From an uncultured Tenacibaculum sp. (lineage in GTDB: Bacteria; Bacteroidota; Bacteroidia; Flavobacteriales; Flavobacteriaceae), in contig NZ_CANMLT010000011.1 of assembly GCF_947498805.1 (NCBI RefSeq), forward strand, positions 1 through 64,000: 64,000 bases of DNA, given 5' to 3'. The notes under the pieces are model-generated. The model did not search any database, was not told where the DNA came from, and worked only from the letters and a program-made list of their open reading frames with translations. The translations under genes were made by a program, and so were the position numbers. Shown piece by piece: positions 1 through 10,103 of the stretch; within the stretch, counting starts at the first letter, position 1, and every line of letters begins with the position of its first letter.

Positions 1-3000
1 TGATATTCTCCGTTTCCTCCAGTTACATTTACTGCCAATGTACCATTCGTACCATCATAACACGATTCTGGTACTACGTCAAAAGTTATTGGATCTGGAG
101 CAGTTACTGATACATTTACTGGTACACAGGTAGTTGATGCAATAGAAATTCCAACATTATCAATAAAATTACCTACAGTAATACTTCCTGCCGCTGAAAC
201 TGCTTCAAAGATTAAAACAGTAGTGGTCTGTCCTGCTGGAACAGTATAAGTTCCTGAATATGATCCCCAAGCACTAGTCCCATCAGTCATCGTTTCTACA
301 ACACTTGCTGAAACTAAGTCCGAACCAATTCTAACAGAAGCAACATCTGTTCCTGCCCTACCTCTATGATCTACTGACCAAGAGATTACGTCTCCAGGTC
401 TTGTACAATACTCTTGGTATAATAATGCTTCCTGAGATGCATTTAACTCAACAAAATAATCTCCATCAGAAGAAGGAACTCCATTAAATCCAGATCTCCA
501 TACTTCAATTATGTTATTTGATGGTATACTGCTATTTGCAGATGTTGAATCCCATCCAGGAATATCATTCTCATTTATAAGCCTAAATCCTGTGAATGCT
601 GTTGGTACATCTTCAAAACTTCCATTTTGGAATGCATCTGTATTACATCCACACAATGTACAATTTCTACTATCTCTAACTTCAATTGTATAATCTGTTG
701 CGCTAGCTGCTACATTGGTAAATACATTTGATGTTTGCCAAGTAGTTCCTCCATCAATAGAATATGTATATGGAGGTGTACCTCCATTAGCCGTTACTGT
801 TATTGTTGCACCTGGCCCTGAACATGATGCTACTTGTGTTACTGCTGCACTTACAGTTAATGGTGTTGGTTCTGTAAGGGTTACTTGACCTAAACTAATA
901 TCACAATTTACAGCTCCATCTGTTTCTCTTACTCTTACATCATATACACCATCAGATAGTCCAATTATTCTATAAGGGTTATCTACTGCAACACCCCATG
1001 TTGCTCCCCCATCTATAGAATACTCATAATTTGCTCCTATAAAATTAGTTCCTGTAATGGTTATTGTTCCATCACTTGAATCATGACACGTTGCATTTGT
1101 ACTTCCGGTAACAGTTGCTGAAAATTCATTATTTGGAGCGACTGTTACATTAATATCCTCAGTACAATTACTACCGTAATCTACTGTAATAGTATGCCCA
1201 CCAACAGCAACATTGTTAAACACGTTACTTGATTGAGCTGTTCCTCCATCTAAACTATATGTATATGTTCCTGTTGGATTTGGTGTAATTGTTATATTTC
1301 CTGTTCCATCACAATTATATACAATCCCACTTGTTAGAGCAGGCGCTCCAGGTAACCCTGCAATAGTAATACTTGGATTAATTGTAAATCTACATCCATT
1401 TGCATCTTGAACAGTTAATGTATAGGTACCTGCTGTTAACCCTCCTTTAACTGGGTTATTTGAAGCACTTGTATTTGTACCATCACTTATTTCATAAATA
1501 TAAGGAGCGGTTCCTCCTGTTACATTTTCAATAGTAATTTCTCCTGTTTCTGTACAGGTATAATTCTGTGTAATTCTCGCTGTAGCACTGATTGCATCTG
1601 GCTCTGTAACTACAATATTTGGAATTGAATAAGTACATTGATATGTAGCTCTTGATGCTCTTACATCAATTGTATATGTATTTGGAGCTAGATTATTAAA
1701 TATTCCAGTAGTATTCCAATTGGTTCCTCCATCGATACTATATTCTAAAGTATACCCTAATGAACTTCCGTTTACTCCAACATTAATTACTCCATCCGTT
1801 CCTCCATTACAAGATACTGGTGTCGCAGAATTTGTAAATGTTAACGGTGCTTCTACGAGAATTTCAACAGGTTGAGAAAGAAGATAACAATTGTTGTCAT
1901 CTACGATTGCAAATTGATAAGTTCCTTCATTTCCATTAGGAACATCAAATGTAAATGTATTTGTTGCCATACTAACAAACTCTGAAGCCGGCACATCGGT
2001 AATATCTGTATAAGGTGTTCCTATAGCCGGGCTAGACCAAACTGCCATCGAATATAAAATTCCAGAAGATGGATCTGTTGTTCCTCCTCCAGCAGTTAAC
2101 TCAATAATTCCATTGGAAGTTCCATTTAAACAAGTAATGTCTTTCAGCTTAACTGCACTTAAAGTAAGTTCGGCAGGCTCAGTAATTACTACCGTTTCTG
2201 TAGCAGTACATTGTGGTGTAGTTACAGTAACTGTATAAGTTCCTCCATCGGTTACATTAAACACATAATTATTATCTGCAACCGGTCCATGACTTCCTAT
2301 TACACTTCCTCCTTGCGATAAGGTATAGGTATAATCTCCTGGCACATTATTAACCTGTGCACGAATAGATGCTGGTTCATTAGCACATGCCATATTAGAT
2401 GTAATCACATCTAAATCAATATCTAAACTTCTAACATTTATTAATGGGAATGAATATACACAAGATGCAGCAGTAGGATTGTTTAGTCTAATTGATAAAT
2501 TATAATCTCCTGCCTGAGTAACTGCAAATGTGTTGCTTGTTTGATAATCTACAAAATATCCATCTGTAGCTGTTCCTGCAACACCACTTAAACTATATTC
2601 GTAATCTACAGGAATATTATTTATAATAATTTCTCCTGGAGCACTACAAGTAATATCATTTACTACGATACTTGGATTTAAGGTTGCTTTAAATACATTG
2701 AAGTAAAAACTTCTTGGACATTGCCCATCGTATAAAACATCTAATCTAAATTCACCTGCATCTGTAAATGTTTGAGATAATTCTCCTGAACCTACTTCAT
2801 TCCAAGTACATGCGGTATTAATATTTGCACATCCCGTTACGGTTTCATCTGGACATGATGTTTCATCTAACTGAAACCAACGTACTGTTGTTGCTGAGGC
2901 TGGATCAAAAGGTAAATTGATCGTCCTCGCACTACCATCTCCACATAAATAAATTTCTGCAAGATCAAAACTATTACTCGGACAACTTGTTAATAAACGG

Positions 3001-5012
3001 TCTGCAAATGGTTGAAGTGGGTTCGGTTCTGAGCTAAATGAAATAACATTTACTATTTCCTGTGTATTAACACAACCTACTGGTGCTGTTGTATTTACGG
3101 TATACCTTCCAGGTCCATTAACGGTAACTGATTGTGAATTTCCTATAACGGTACCGGAAGAATCCGTCCATACATAGGTATCAAAACCATTTCCTGCTGT
3201 TAAGGTTACACTGCTACCACAAATTACTTGGTCTCTTTCGAAAACACATCCACTGGTATCTACTAAGAAGTTTGAAGTACCCACAACTCCAAAATCACAG
3301 GCATCAATGGCTGCGAAACTTGGTTCATTTATAATTCTATCATATGCAGGATCACCCGTAGCAGATTCATCTCTACTATAATTTGCAAAAGCCTGGTTTT
3401 GAATTCTATTTGAACAAACGTCTCTTAACTGACTACAATCTGTTACTACTCGAGTTCTAAACCTAACTCTATATGCTGGGTCATTTTCCTCTACTAAATT
3501 ATCTGGAATATCAAAGTTTAATTCTCCTCTAAACCCATTGGCTAAAGAAGGAGCTGTATAAGTATAGGTTACTCCAGGTGCTTGAGATAAATCAATATCT
3601 GCTTCTATTAAATCAACATTTTTAGGAAGTCTATCAATTAACTCAGTATCTAAGGCATCGTCCGTTCCAGTATTTTGGAAACTTACTTCGTACCATAAAT
3701 AATCACCTAAATTTAATGCTGTACCTGATAAGTCATTTCCAGCACCATCATCAATTGTTTTTACTAAACGTAGTTTTGGTTCTATAACTTCTACTGCCAA
3801 CGCATTTAGAAAAGGCCAGTAGACATCCCCATCGGTTGTAAATCGGAGATTTGCGCTAGTTTGACCATTCCCTATTATTCCATTACTTCCTCCATTATCT
3901 ACCTCAAATAAATCTACATCAAATCCTAATGTATTCTCACTATCAGGTTCTCTTCCAGGCCCTGTTAAAAAGGTATCATTTTCACTTATAGAACCATTAA
4001 AAAAGTTATATATTCTATCCCATACCCACCATCCAATAGTGGCATCCCATACCCAGCCAAAGGTCGCTGGATTTATATTTGGAGTAGTTTGATCTACATA
4101 ATCTCCATTGGTATCTTGAATTTGAAAACTATCTCCAGGTATACTATTATCACCTTCTAAAGCACCTACCAGAATCTTAGCTCTTACAGGTCCTACAGGA
4201 ATTGTTTTAAATCCTGAATATGAAATATCTGTAAATGGATTTGAAGTTGGATTAATTGTAGCAAACCCATCAAATACAGATATGTTTTTACTAGACAACC
4301 CTTCATTTTCGTAAATAATAACTATGGTCCATCCTCCAGCGCCTCCAAGCCCGTTATCCTCATCCTCTCCAACTGTTGCATTAATATTTGCTGCAAAATA
4401 CTCTCCATTAGGATCTGCTAATCCAGAAACCATTGCTGTTATATCTTTAAAACAAACATATGGTCTAGCACTAGGAAGATCATTTTGAGCATAAATTACT
4501 TCACTAACTCCTGCATTTATATCTCTATAGGTTGTATCTCCCGGAAGTTTTAACTTCATATCCCTGTACTCATCTCCCCTGGGGTTTTCATCCTCCCAAT
4601 TATCATAAGGATATACTCCTCCCCAATATAATCCAGCGAACACTACTCTAGAACAATTCGGTAAGTTTAGTGTCGACTTAGACGAACAAAAAGTGTCATC
4701 ATCTCCATCACCATTCTCATCAACCATACCATCAATGTCAATATATTGCATATTTACATTACCATTGGAATCTGACCCATCATAAGGATCAGTTGGAGAA
4801 CCACTACTATCATCTCTACTAAGAATATTATTAGCAATAAAGGTTATATCTCCTCTTACATTTAAACCTCCAGCACCTAAACGATTTGTAAAGGCAACGT
4901 CTGGCCTTCTGTTGACAGTTAATCTTTCTGTAACTTTTTGATCTTTTATTTGTGAAAAAGTATTTAACACAAATAAAAAAGCGGCAAATACTAAGTGTAT
5001 TTTTTTAATCAT
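1..5012 (-). CDS. Giant SprB-repeat surface adhesin, T9SS cargo (C-terminus outside window)
   Basis: The minus frame is open from an ATG at 5012 to the left edge, so at least 1670 residues are visible and the C-terminus, including any T9SS sorting domain, is missing. Residues 1-20 form a signal peptide ending in FSQ. Residues about 30-400 form a unique N-terminal region; a DUF11-like conserved repeat (starting KLRLVKTIDD) lies near residues 405-530. From about residue 775 there are at least nine SprB-type repeats of roughly 80-90 residues, each opening with a Cys-containing strand (for example DITC, ATPVSC, FDVVPESC) and containing GxYTxTV-type strands. A carbohydrate-binding-like module interrupts the repeats at about nt 140-650. 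It is last in an operon with a SprF-like protein 49 bp upstream, as sprB sits with sprF in Flavobacterium johnsoniae. I infer an exported gliding/adhesion protein. Family assignment is firm; identity with SprB itself is not claimed. Confidence 0.85.
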   Translation of the reverse strand, partial: MIKKIHLVFAAFLFVLNTFSQIKDQKVTERLTVNRRPDVAFTNRLGAGGLNVRGDITFIANNILSRDDSSGSPTDPYDGSDSNGNVNMQYIDIDGMVDENGDGDDDTFCSSKSTLNLPNCSRVVFAGLYWGGVYPYDNWEDENPRGDEYRDMKLKLPGDTTYRDINAGVSEVIYAQNDLPSARPYVCFKDITAMVSGLADPNGEYFAANINATVGEDEDNGLGGAGGWTIVIIYENEGLSSKNISVFDGFATINPTSNPFTDISYSGFKTIPVGPVRAKILVGALEGDNSIPGDSFQIQDTNGDYVDQTTPNINPATFGWVWDATIGWWVWDRIYNFFNGSISENDTFLTGPGREPDSENTLGFDVDLFEVDNGGSNGIIGNGQTSANLRFTTDGDVYWPFLNALAVEVIEPKLRLVKTIDDGAGNDLSGTALNLGDYLWYEVSFQNTGTDDALDTELIDRLPKNVDLIEADIDLSQAPGVTYTYTAPSLANGFRGELNFDIPDNLVEENDPAYRVRFRTRVVTDCSQLRDVCSNRIQNQAFANYSRDESATGDPAYDRIINEPSFAAIDACDFGVVGTSNFLVDTSGCVFERDQVICGSSVTLTAGNGFDTYVWTDSSGTVIGNSQSVTVNGPGRYTVNTTAPVGCVNTQEIVNVISFSSEPNPLQPFADRLLTSCPSNSFDLAEIYLCGDGSARTINLPFDPASATTVRWFQLDETSCPDETVTGCANINTACTWNEVGSGELSQTFTDAGEFRLDVLYDGQCPRSFYFNVFKATLNPSIVVNDITCSAPGEIIINNIPVDYEYSLSGVAGTATDGYFVDYQTSNTFAVTQAGDYNLSIRLNNPTAASCVYSFPLINVRSLDIDLDVITSNMACANEPASIRAQVNNVPGDYTYTLSQGGSVIGSHGPVADNNYVFNVTDGGTYTVTVTTPQCTATETVVITEPAELTLSAVKLKDITCLNGTSNGIIELTAGGGTTDPSSGILYSMAVWSSPAIGTPYTDITDVPASEFVSMATNTFTFDVPNGNEGTYQFAIVDDNNCYLLSQPVEILVEAPLTFTNSATPVSCNGGTDGVINVGVNGSSLGYTLEYSIDGGTNWNTTGIFNNLAPNTYTIDVRASRATYQCTYSIPNIVVTEPDAISATARITQNYTCTETGEITIENVTGGTAPYIYEISDGTNTSASNNPVKGGLTAGTYTLTVQDANGCRFTINPSITIAGLPGAPALTSGIVYNCDGTGNITITPNPTGTYTYSLDGGTAQSSNVFNNVAVGGHTITVDYGSNCTEDINVTVAPNNEFSATVTGSTNATCHDSSDGTITITGTNFIGANYEYSIDGGATWGVAVDNPYRIIGLSDGVYDVRVRETDGAVNCDISLGQVTLTEPTPLTVSAAVTQVASCSGPGATITVTANGGTPPYTYSIDGGTTWQTSNVFTNVAASATDYTIEVRDSRNCTLCGCNTDAFQNGSFEDVPTAFTGFRLINENDIPGWDSTSANSSIPSNNIIEVWRSGFNGVPSSDGDYFVELNASQEALLYQEYCTRPGDVISWSVDHRGRAGTDVASVRIGSDLVSASVVETMTDGTSAWGSYSGTYTVPAGQTTTVLIFEAVSAAGSITVGNFIDNVGISIASTTCVPVNVSVTAPDPITFDVVPESCYDGTNGTLAVNVTGGNGEY

Positions 5013-5061
5013 ATTCAAGGGGAATTGAATTTATAATTATTTTATTATATGCAAATTTAGA

Positions 5062-6906
5062 TTATTTTATGTGAATTATAGATTTCCTATCATAAAACGC
5101 ACCATCTAAATTACTATTATACATACGAATAGCTTCTTCTCTACTATTCGTTTTAAATATATAGGTATGATAATATCCTGTTGCTGGATTTATAAAATAT
5201 CCTGCATCAATACCATCACTTCTTAACTCGTCTACATTTCTATCTGCATATGATTTTAAACCATTTACATATACTTGTAAATAATATCCTGGCTCTATAC
5301 CATCTGACTTAGATAATGTTCTTACTCTTGCAGGGGGTTGTGACTTTGGTTCTCTGTAAGAACCTGCTTCTCCTCCTAAGGTAATTTTTACTTTATAAAC
5401 TGGATCTTTAACTTCCTTTTTAACTTTAATTACAACATCATCTTCATCTTCGTTTTCAAACTGTCTCGTACTATCGTTAAAATCTTCAAGCATTTCATCA
5501 GCATCTTCTTCCTTGGCAAACCTATCTACATAAACATAATAGATTTTCTTATTAGGTTCAAATACATATTTAACAATATCCGAATCTTTATTTCTGCTCT
5601 TAAATTTATTAATTAAAGCATCTGCATTTTTCTTGTTTCTAAACTGGTCTAAAACAATATAATACATAGTACCACCACCTCCAGCTCTTTCAACATAACT
5701 CTTTCTCCAAGGTTTATCACTTCTTCGTTTTAAAGAAGTATCCTTTTCTTCAGCATCTTCTTTAGGTTGCTGAATAATTGTAGTTGTATTGGTTGGTTGA
5801 TTCTTTAATAACTTTAAAATTTCATCAACTTTCTTATTTAAAATATCTATAGAGTCTTGTGCTCTTTGAATTTCATCCGATAAATCGTTGTGTTCTGGAT
5901 TATTATACTCATTCTTTGTCTCAGGCTTTCTTTCTGGCAATGAAACTTTTACTTTTCCAGATCTACGTGGTGGAATTCTTCTAGGTTTAAATGACTTCTT
6001 ACCAAAATTATAAATAATTCCTACTTCATTTGTTGCAGCAAAACTTGATTTTTCATAACTAAAACCAATAGCAAGCTTCTCTGATATATTAACACCTACA
6101 CCAGCAGAAATCCCAAAATCTTTATCATATCCTAGTTTTGCCCAACCTGCTTTTGGTAAATCAAAAATAACATTTGCTGCATACCCAAAGCTTCCTTCTC
6201 CTGGTTTTCTTGCAATACCTAAAAATCGTAAATCGGCACCTTCTAACATTCCTGTTGCATAGGTAAACTCATGTGAATACATTGCATGTGCAGAATATGT
6301 TTTTTCTCCAAAAGAAGTGGCCATTTTGCTCTCTTTCAAGTTAAAATCTACCAAGTTCTCAAAAAACACCCCAACATCAAACTTTCCAAAAGAAACTGTT
6401 ACAGCTGGTTGCAACATCACAATTGGAATGTCTTGAAAATTTGCTACTTGTGGATCTGGAACTGTAGAATTTACCTTTACTGCATCTGCACTTCTTCTAC
6501 TATATAAAAAATTAAACCCAAAGGTTAAATCCATGTTTTCATTTAAACGTAATCTTTGTGCGTAATTAGCAATGGCTCCAAAATCTTTAAAAACTCCAAC
6601 TTCTTGCTGGTATATAGCTATACCTGCTCCAACATTATCACGCATTTTCCCCGAATACGCTCCAATATAAACTCTTGGGTTATCTTCAAACTCAATATTA
6701 CTATTTCGAACAATAGCTGTTAATGAAGTTTTATTTTCTCTTAAAGCAGAAAAAGTTGGCACCGTTAAAAAACGGTTGAACTTCATAAAGCTACGAGAAT
6801 TAAAGGTGTTATATTCTTGTCCACTATTCGTTGTTTGCCCATGAAGCAAAGCTCCACTGAACAAACTTAAAAACAACAAAGTATAAACTACGTATTTTTT
6901 CACCAT
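5062..6906 (-). CDS. PorP/SprF family T9SS outer-membrane protein with SPOR-like C-terminal extension
   Basis: 614 residues. A signal peptide (about 1-23, ending LLHGQ) is followed by a PorP/SprF-type beta-barrel region (about 25-310; VTVSFGKFDVGVFFENLVDF and IGFSYEKSS strands). A basic/proline linker (about 310-335) and a predicted coiled coil (LSDEIQRAQDSIDILNKKVDEI) follow. The C-terminal third holds two SPOR-like segments, one beginning YYIVLDQFRNKKNADALI and one beginning YYLQVYVNGLKSYADRN. Family members are usually about 300-350 residues, so the extension roughly doubles the protein. SprF-type proteins are needed for export of their co-encoded cargo. It lies 5 bp after the Ig-like cargo gene and 49 bp before the adhesin gene, so the three are very probably co-transcribed. 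The SPOR assignment rests on pattern only. Confidence 0.88.
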   Translation of the reverse strand: MVKKYVVYTLLFLSLFSGALLHGQTTNSGQEYNTFNSRSFMKFNRFLTVPTFSALRENKTSLTAIVRNSNIEFEDNPRVYIGAYSGKMRDNVGAGIAIYQQEVGVFKDFGAIANYAQRLRLNENMDLTFGFNFLYSRRSADAVKVNSTVPDPQVANFQDIPIVMLQPAVTVSFGKFDVGVFFENLVDFNLKESKMATSFGEKTYSAHAMYSHEFTYATGMLEGADLRFLGIARKPGEGSFGYAANVIFDLPKAGWAKLGYDKDFGISAGVGVNISEKLAIGFSYEKSSFAATNEVGIIYNFGKKSFKPRRIPPRRSGKVKVSLPERKPETKNEYNNPEHNDLSDEIQRAQDSIDILNKKVDEILKLLKNQPTNTTTIIQQPKEDAEEKDTSLKRRSDKPWRKSYVERAGGGGTMYYIVLDQFRNKKNADALINKFKSRNKDSDIVKYVFEPNKKIYYVYVDRFAKEEDADEMLEDFNDSTRQFENEDEDDVVIKVKKEVKDPVYKVKITLGGEAGSYREPKSQPPARVRTLSKSDGIEPGYYLQVYVNGLKSYADRNVDELRSDGIDAGYFINPATGYYHTYIFKTNSREEAIRMYNSNLDGAFYDRKSIIHIK

Positions 6907-6911
6907 ACTTT

Positions 6912-9149
6912 TTAATCTAAAACAGAAATTGTACCTGCTTTGACAAGTACATCTTCTCTTATTATTTTATAATAAAATACTTTTTGGTTTCCTAAATTTT
7001 CTTGAGGCCAATTATTTTGATAATCGGTTGTCTTAAACACTTCCTTACCATTGGCATTAAAAATAATAATATCAACTGTCGGTTGAAAAGCCAATCTATT
7101 GGTTATCTGCCAGGTATCATTAATTCCGTCTCCATTTGGAGAAACAATATTTGGCACGATAAGTTGATCATCCTGCTCTACAGCCTCTATCTTTTTTTCT
7201 ACAGTACAACTTCCCACGGTTGCTACTACTGTATAAAAACCAAAAGCACTTACATCTAACGTTTCATTGGTAGATAAAATTGTTCCTGTAGTACCATCTC
7301 CTTGATACCACACATACGATTCTGCCCCACTAGCAGTAACCGTAACCGTTTGCCCTACCTGTAAAACCACTATTTCTGAAGGAGTTACCTGTACTACTGA
7401 TTCATCAAACGGAACCACTTCAATAGGGTCTAACGTTTTTGAACAATTTGCATCAAAGAATTTTAAGGTATACGAACCAACCTCTGTAACATCAATAAAA
7501 TCTACATTAGTTGCAAACGGCGCTGCTGCACCGTCTTTATACCATTCATAAGTATATCCTGCCAACAAACCATCTCTAATAGTATATCTAATAGTACCAC
7601 CATCACATAAAGAATTTGAAGCCTGATTAGAATCAATAATAGGATCTGGTGCAATTAATTTTATATCTAAAGGGTCTGAATTTGTATTTTTGTTTCCTGC
7701 TTCTACATTTAAGAAATACGAACCATTTTCTGTATATGAACCAATAGCATATGTAGTTCCTGTAGCTCCTGTAATTGGTCCGGTAGCGTTATGCCATTGA
7801 TACGAAAGTAATGCAGGCGTTGCATTTAATTGAGCATCACTCAAGCCATACGTTTTATCATCAGTGGCCTTTACATCTATCCCTATAATTTTTAATGTAG
7901 TGTTTGTTGATTGACATTCTATATAAGGATCTGCAATAATAGTTGTAATGAATTCACTTACTCCTAACAAACAAACCTCTTCTGAATTTACAATTTCAGG
8001 ACATGACGATGACGATGATGCCGTACTAGTTACTTGTACATAATAACACCCCGGTTCAACCGCAGTCCATTCACTACTTGTAGATGGTAATGGATTACCA
8101 TCTTTAAACCATTGATAAGTTACAGCTACAGATGATGGTTCTATCGTAACTTCTAACTTTTTCCCTTCTCCAGGTAAAACTATATTATTATCAATAGGTA
8201 CATTGTTTACGCTGAAACTTGCACCTCCTTTTTGTTTTAACTCTACCTCAGCAGATGATTCTACAGAACAACTTCCATCTTTAGAACTTATTTGTACTTT
8301 GTATTTCCCAAACTGACCCGCAACCGTTTCATAGGTAGGACTTGTTGCTCCATTAATGGCTGTACCATCTCGAAACCATTGATAATTATACAATGCCGTA
8401 TTTTGCGTAGTTGCTTCGAATGTATGTGTTTCATTTCCACAAATTTCTATCTCATTAGCTCCAATTATTTGAGCGTCTGCAACAGTAAGACCTACTACCT
8501 TTGCAATTATACTCTGTCGTGTACCACAAACACCATAATCAATTCTAGCTTGATAATCCCCAGCTTGAGAAACTGTTAATCTTGGCTCTGTTGTTGTTGT
8601 AAAAGGCGTTAATGCACCATCTTTAAACCATTCAAAAACTCCTGTTTCACCAGATATACTTGCAATTTCTATAGTAAAAGTATCTGTTCCACATAAAGTT
8701 GCATTAGCATTAACCAACATAAGTATAGGTCCATCGCCAATCATATCATATGCTGAAAAAGCATCAGACTCTGGACTTGTCGCTGCTGGTTTATCTGCTT
8801 TAATTCTTATTTTATATCCAGAACCAAAGGTTCCATCCGGTAATTGAAAAGATACTGCTGGATTAAACTGACTGTTTATACTTGCGTCGGTAATTTCCCT
8901 AACAATGGTTGGAGATGCAAAACTCCCATTTGCGTCTGAAAGTTCTATCGTAAATTTATTATCACTATCAAAAGTGCTACCCCCAACTCTAATTGTTATA
9001 ACAAAGTCCTTTTTAACGTTGGTATCATCACATGCGCTCGTCCCAAAAGACAATTCTGGTTTTAATAAAGTTTGTCCAACAACATGATGGCTATATAGGA
9101 GGCCAATAGCAATTATAAAAAAAGTAAGTGCCTTAATGTGTTTATACAT
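6912..9149 (-). CDS. Ig-like repeat surface protein with gliding-type (type B) T9SS C-terminal domain
   Basis: 745 residues. An N-terminal signal peptide (1-25, ending HHVVGQ) is followed by a unique strand-rich domain and about six Ig/PKD-like repeats marked by W(F/Y)KDG-type strands (FEWFKDG, YQWFRDG, YQWFKDG, YEWYKDG, YVWYQGD) and the closing pattern G-x-Y-x-V. The C-terminus has the gliding-motility-associated sorting domain: IVSPNGDGINDTW, then VDIIIFNANGKEVF, then a FYYKI strand, ending in VLD. This is the type B T9SS sorting signal, so the protein is exported and surface-attached or released. It is the first gene of the operon with the SprF-like protein and the adhesin; a consensus promoter lies just upstream. 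A structural partner or co-cargo role is inferred. Confidence 0.88.
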   Translation of the reverse strand: MYKHIKALTFFIIAIGLLYSHHVVGQTLLKPELSFGTSACDDTNVKKDFVITIRVGGSTFDSDNKFTIELSDANGSFASPTIVREITDASINSQFNPAVSFQLPDGTFGSGYKIRIKADKPAATSPESDAFSAYDMIGDGPILMLVNANATLCGTDTFTIEIASISGETGVFEWFKDGALTPFTTTTEPRLTVSQAGDYQARIDYGVCGTRQSIIAKVVGLTVADAQIIGANEIEICGNETHTFEATTQNTALYNYQWFRDGTAINGATSPTYETVAGQFGKYKVQISSKDGSCSVESSAEVELKQKGGASFSVNNVPIDNNIVLPGEGKKLEVTIEPSSVAVTYQWFKDGNPLPSTSSEWTAVEPGCYYVQVTSTASSSSSCPEIVNSEEVCLLGVSEFITTIIADPYIECQSTNTTLKIIGIDVKATDDKTYGLSDAQLNATPALLSYQWHNATGPITGATGTTYAIGSYTENGSYFLNVEAGNKNTNSDPLDIKLIAPDPIIDSNQASNSLCDGGTIRYTIRDGLLAGYTYEWYKDGAAAPFATNVDFIDVTEVGSYTLKFFDANCSKTLDPIEVVPFDESVVQVTPSEIVVLQVGQTVTVTASGAESYVWYQGDGTTGTILSTNETLDVSAFGFYTVVATVGSCTVEKKIEAVEQDDQLIVPNIVSPNGDGINDTWQITNRLAFQPTVDIIIFNANGKEVFKTTDYQNNWPQENLGNQKVFYYKIIREDVLVKAGTISVLD

Positions 9150-9174
9150 CTGAGGGTTCTTTTTAAGGGAAAAT

Positions 9175-9209
9175 CAAAATTACACTTTTATTGTTAGTAT
9201 TCACTCAAA
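9175..9209 (-). promoter_or_regulatory. Promoter of the T9SS cargo operon
   Basis: On the minus strand TTTG (9209-9206), a 23-bp spacer and TAATTTTG (9182-9175) match the Bacteroidota consensus TTTG/TTG-N(17-23)-TAnnTTTG. Initiation would be expected near 9168, giving a leader of about 20 nt before the ATG at 9149. The spacing is at the upper limit. Confidence 0.5.
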
Positions 9210-9243
9210 AATTGAACAAATATTAACAGTTAAAAATATAAAA

Positions 9244-9260
9244 TGCACACTACATGTGCA
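9244..9260. promoter_or_regulatory. Short perfect inverted repeat between divergent genes
   Basis: TGCACA-ctaca-TGTGCA is a perfect 6-bp inverted repeat with a 5-bp loop in the 261-bp region between the surface operon (minus) and cmk (plus). It lies about 35 bp upstream of the operon's -33 element. It could be an operator; with 6-bp arms it could also be chance. Confidence 0.25.
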
Positions 9261-9382
9261 ACTTATTATGCATAACGTTAAAAAAAACATAAAATTATAT
9301 AATCTGTCAATTGATTTTCAGCACTCAAGAAAATTGTGAAAAACTAAGTTCTTAAAGGGCAAAAACTATTAGAAATCTCCCG

Positions 9383-9390
9383 TATATTTG
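9383..9390 (+). promoter_or_regulatory. -7 promoter element of cmk
   Basis: TATATTTG matches TAnnTTTG exactly and ends 20 bp before the cmk ATG. No TTG lies at the expected -33 distance, so only the -7 half is supported. Confidence 0.4.
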
Positions 9391-9410
9391 CCTTCTATTT
9401 TTCACACAAT

Positions 9411-10097
9411 ATGACTTCAAAAATCACCATAGCTATAGACGGTTTTTCTTCTACTGGAAAGAGTACTATTGCTAAACAACTGGCTAAAGAACTAGGATAT
9501 ATTTACGTAGACACAGGTGCTATGTATAGGGCTGTTACCCTATATGCTATGCTACAAAATTATGTTTCTGAAAAGCATTTTGATATAGTTGATTTAACAG
9601 CCGATTTATCCAATATTTCTCTTTCTTTTACTTTTAATGAAACCTTAGGTTTTGCAGAAATGTTTTTAAACGGAAAGAATGTAGAAAAGGAAATTAGAAC
9701 CATTGAAGTTTCTAAATTAGTGAGTAAAGTAGCTGCTATTTCTGAAGTACGTAAAAAGTTAGTCAACGAACAGCAAGAAATGGGAAAAAACAAAGGAATT
9801 GTAATGGACGGGCGTGATATTGGAACAGTAGTTTTCCCAGATGCAGAGTTAAAATTATTCATGACTGCTTCTGCTGACAAACGTGCAAAACGCCGTTATA
9901 AAGAACTCATAGACAGAGGTGATAAAGTGAATTATGAAGAAATTCTACACAACGTTCAAGAACGTGATAGAATTGATTCTACCCGAGAAGATTCTCCATT
10001 AATAAAAGCAGATGATGCCATTGAATTTGATAATTCCGACATGGGACTTCAAGAACAGTTTGAACGCATCATGAGTTTGGTAAACGACAAATTATAA
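9411..10097 (+). CDS. cmk: Cytidylate kinase
   Basis: 228 residues. The enzyme phosphorylates CMP and dCMP with ATP in the cytoplasm as part of pyrimidine nucleotide salvage and synthesis. The P-loop GFSSTGKS is at residues 11-18, followed by YVDTGAMYRAVTLYA, the typical cytidylate kinase segment that binds the nucleotide. MDGRDIGTVVFPDAELKLF and the lid RAKRRYKEL are also characteristic. Length is that of bacterial Cmk (about 225). The ATG follows a TATATTTG -7 element by 20 bp, so the leader is short. It is a single-gene unit closed by a strong hairpin shared with the convergent rluD-type gene. Confidence 0.96.
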   Translation: MTSKITIAIDGFSSTGKSTIAKQLAKELGYIYVDTGAMYRAVTLYAMLQNYVSEKHFDIVDLTADLSNISLSFTFNETLGFAEMFLNGKNVEKEIRTIEVSKLVSKVAAISEVRKKLVNEQQEMGKNKGIVMDGRDIGTVVFPDAELKLFMTASADKRAKRRYKELIDRGDKVNYEEILHNVQERDRIDSTREDSPLIKADDAIEFDNSDMGLQEQFERIMSLVNDKL

Positions 10098-10103
10098 AAG
10101 CAT

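Noticed and set aside
511..693. Plus-strand frame of 60 codons within the adhesin gene
   Set aside because: It is antisense to a well-conserved coding region and has no promoter or recognisable product.
1..2700. Regularly spaced similar sequence blocks, CRISPR-like at first sight
   Set aside because: The spacing (about 240-260 bp) and the conservation follow codons of SprB protein repeats; units are diverged and there are no short identical repeats or spacers.
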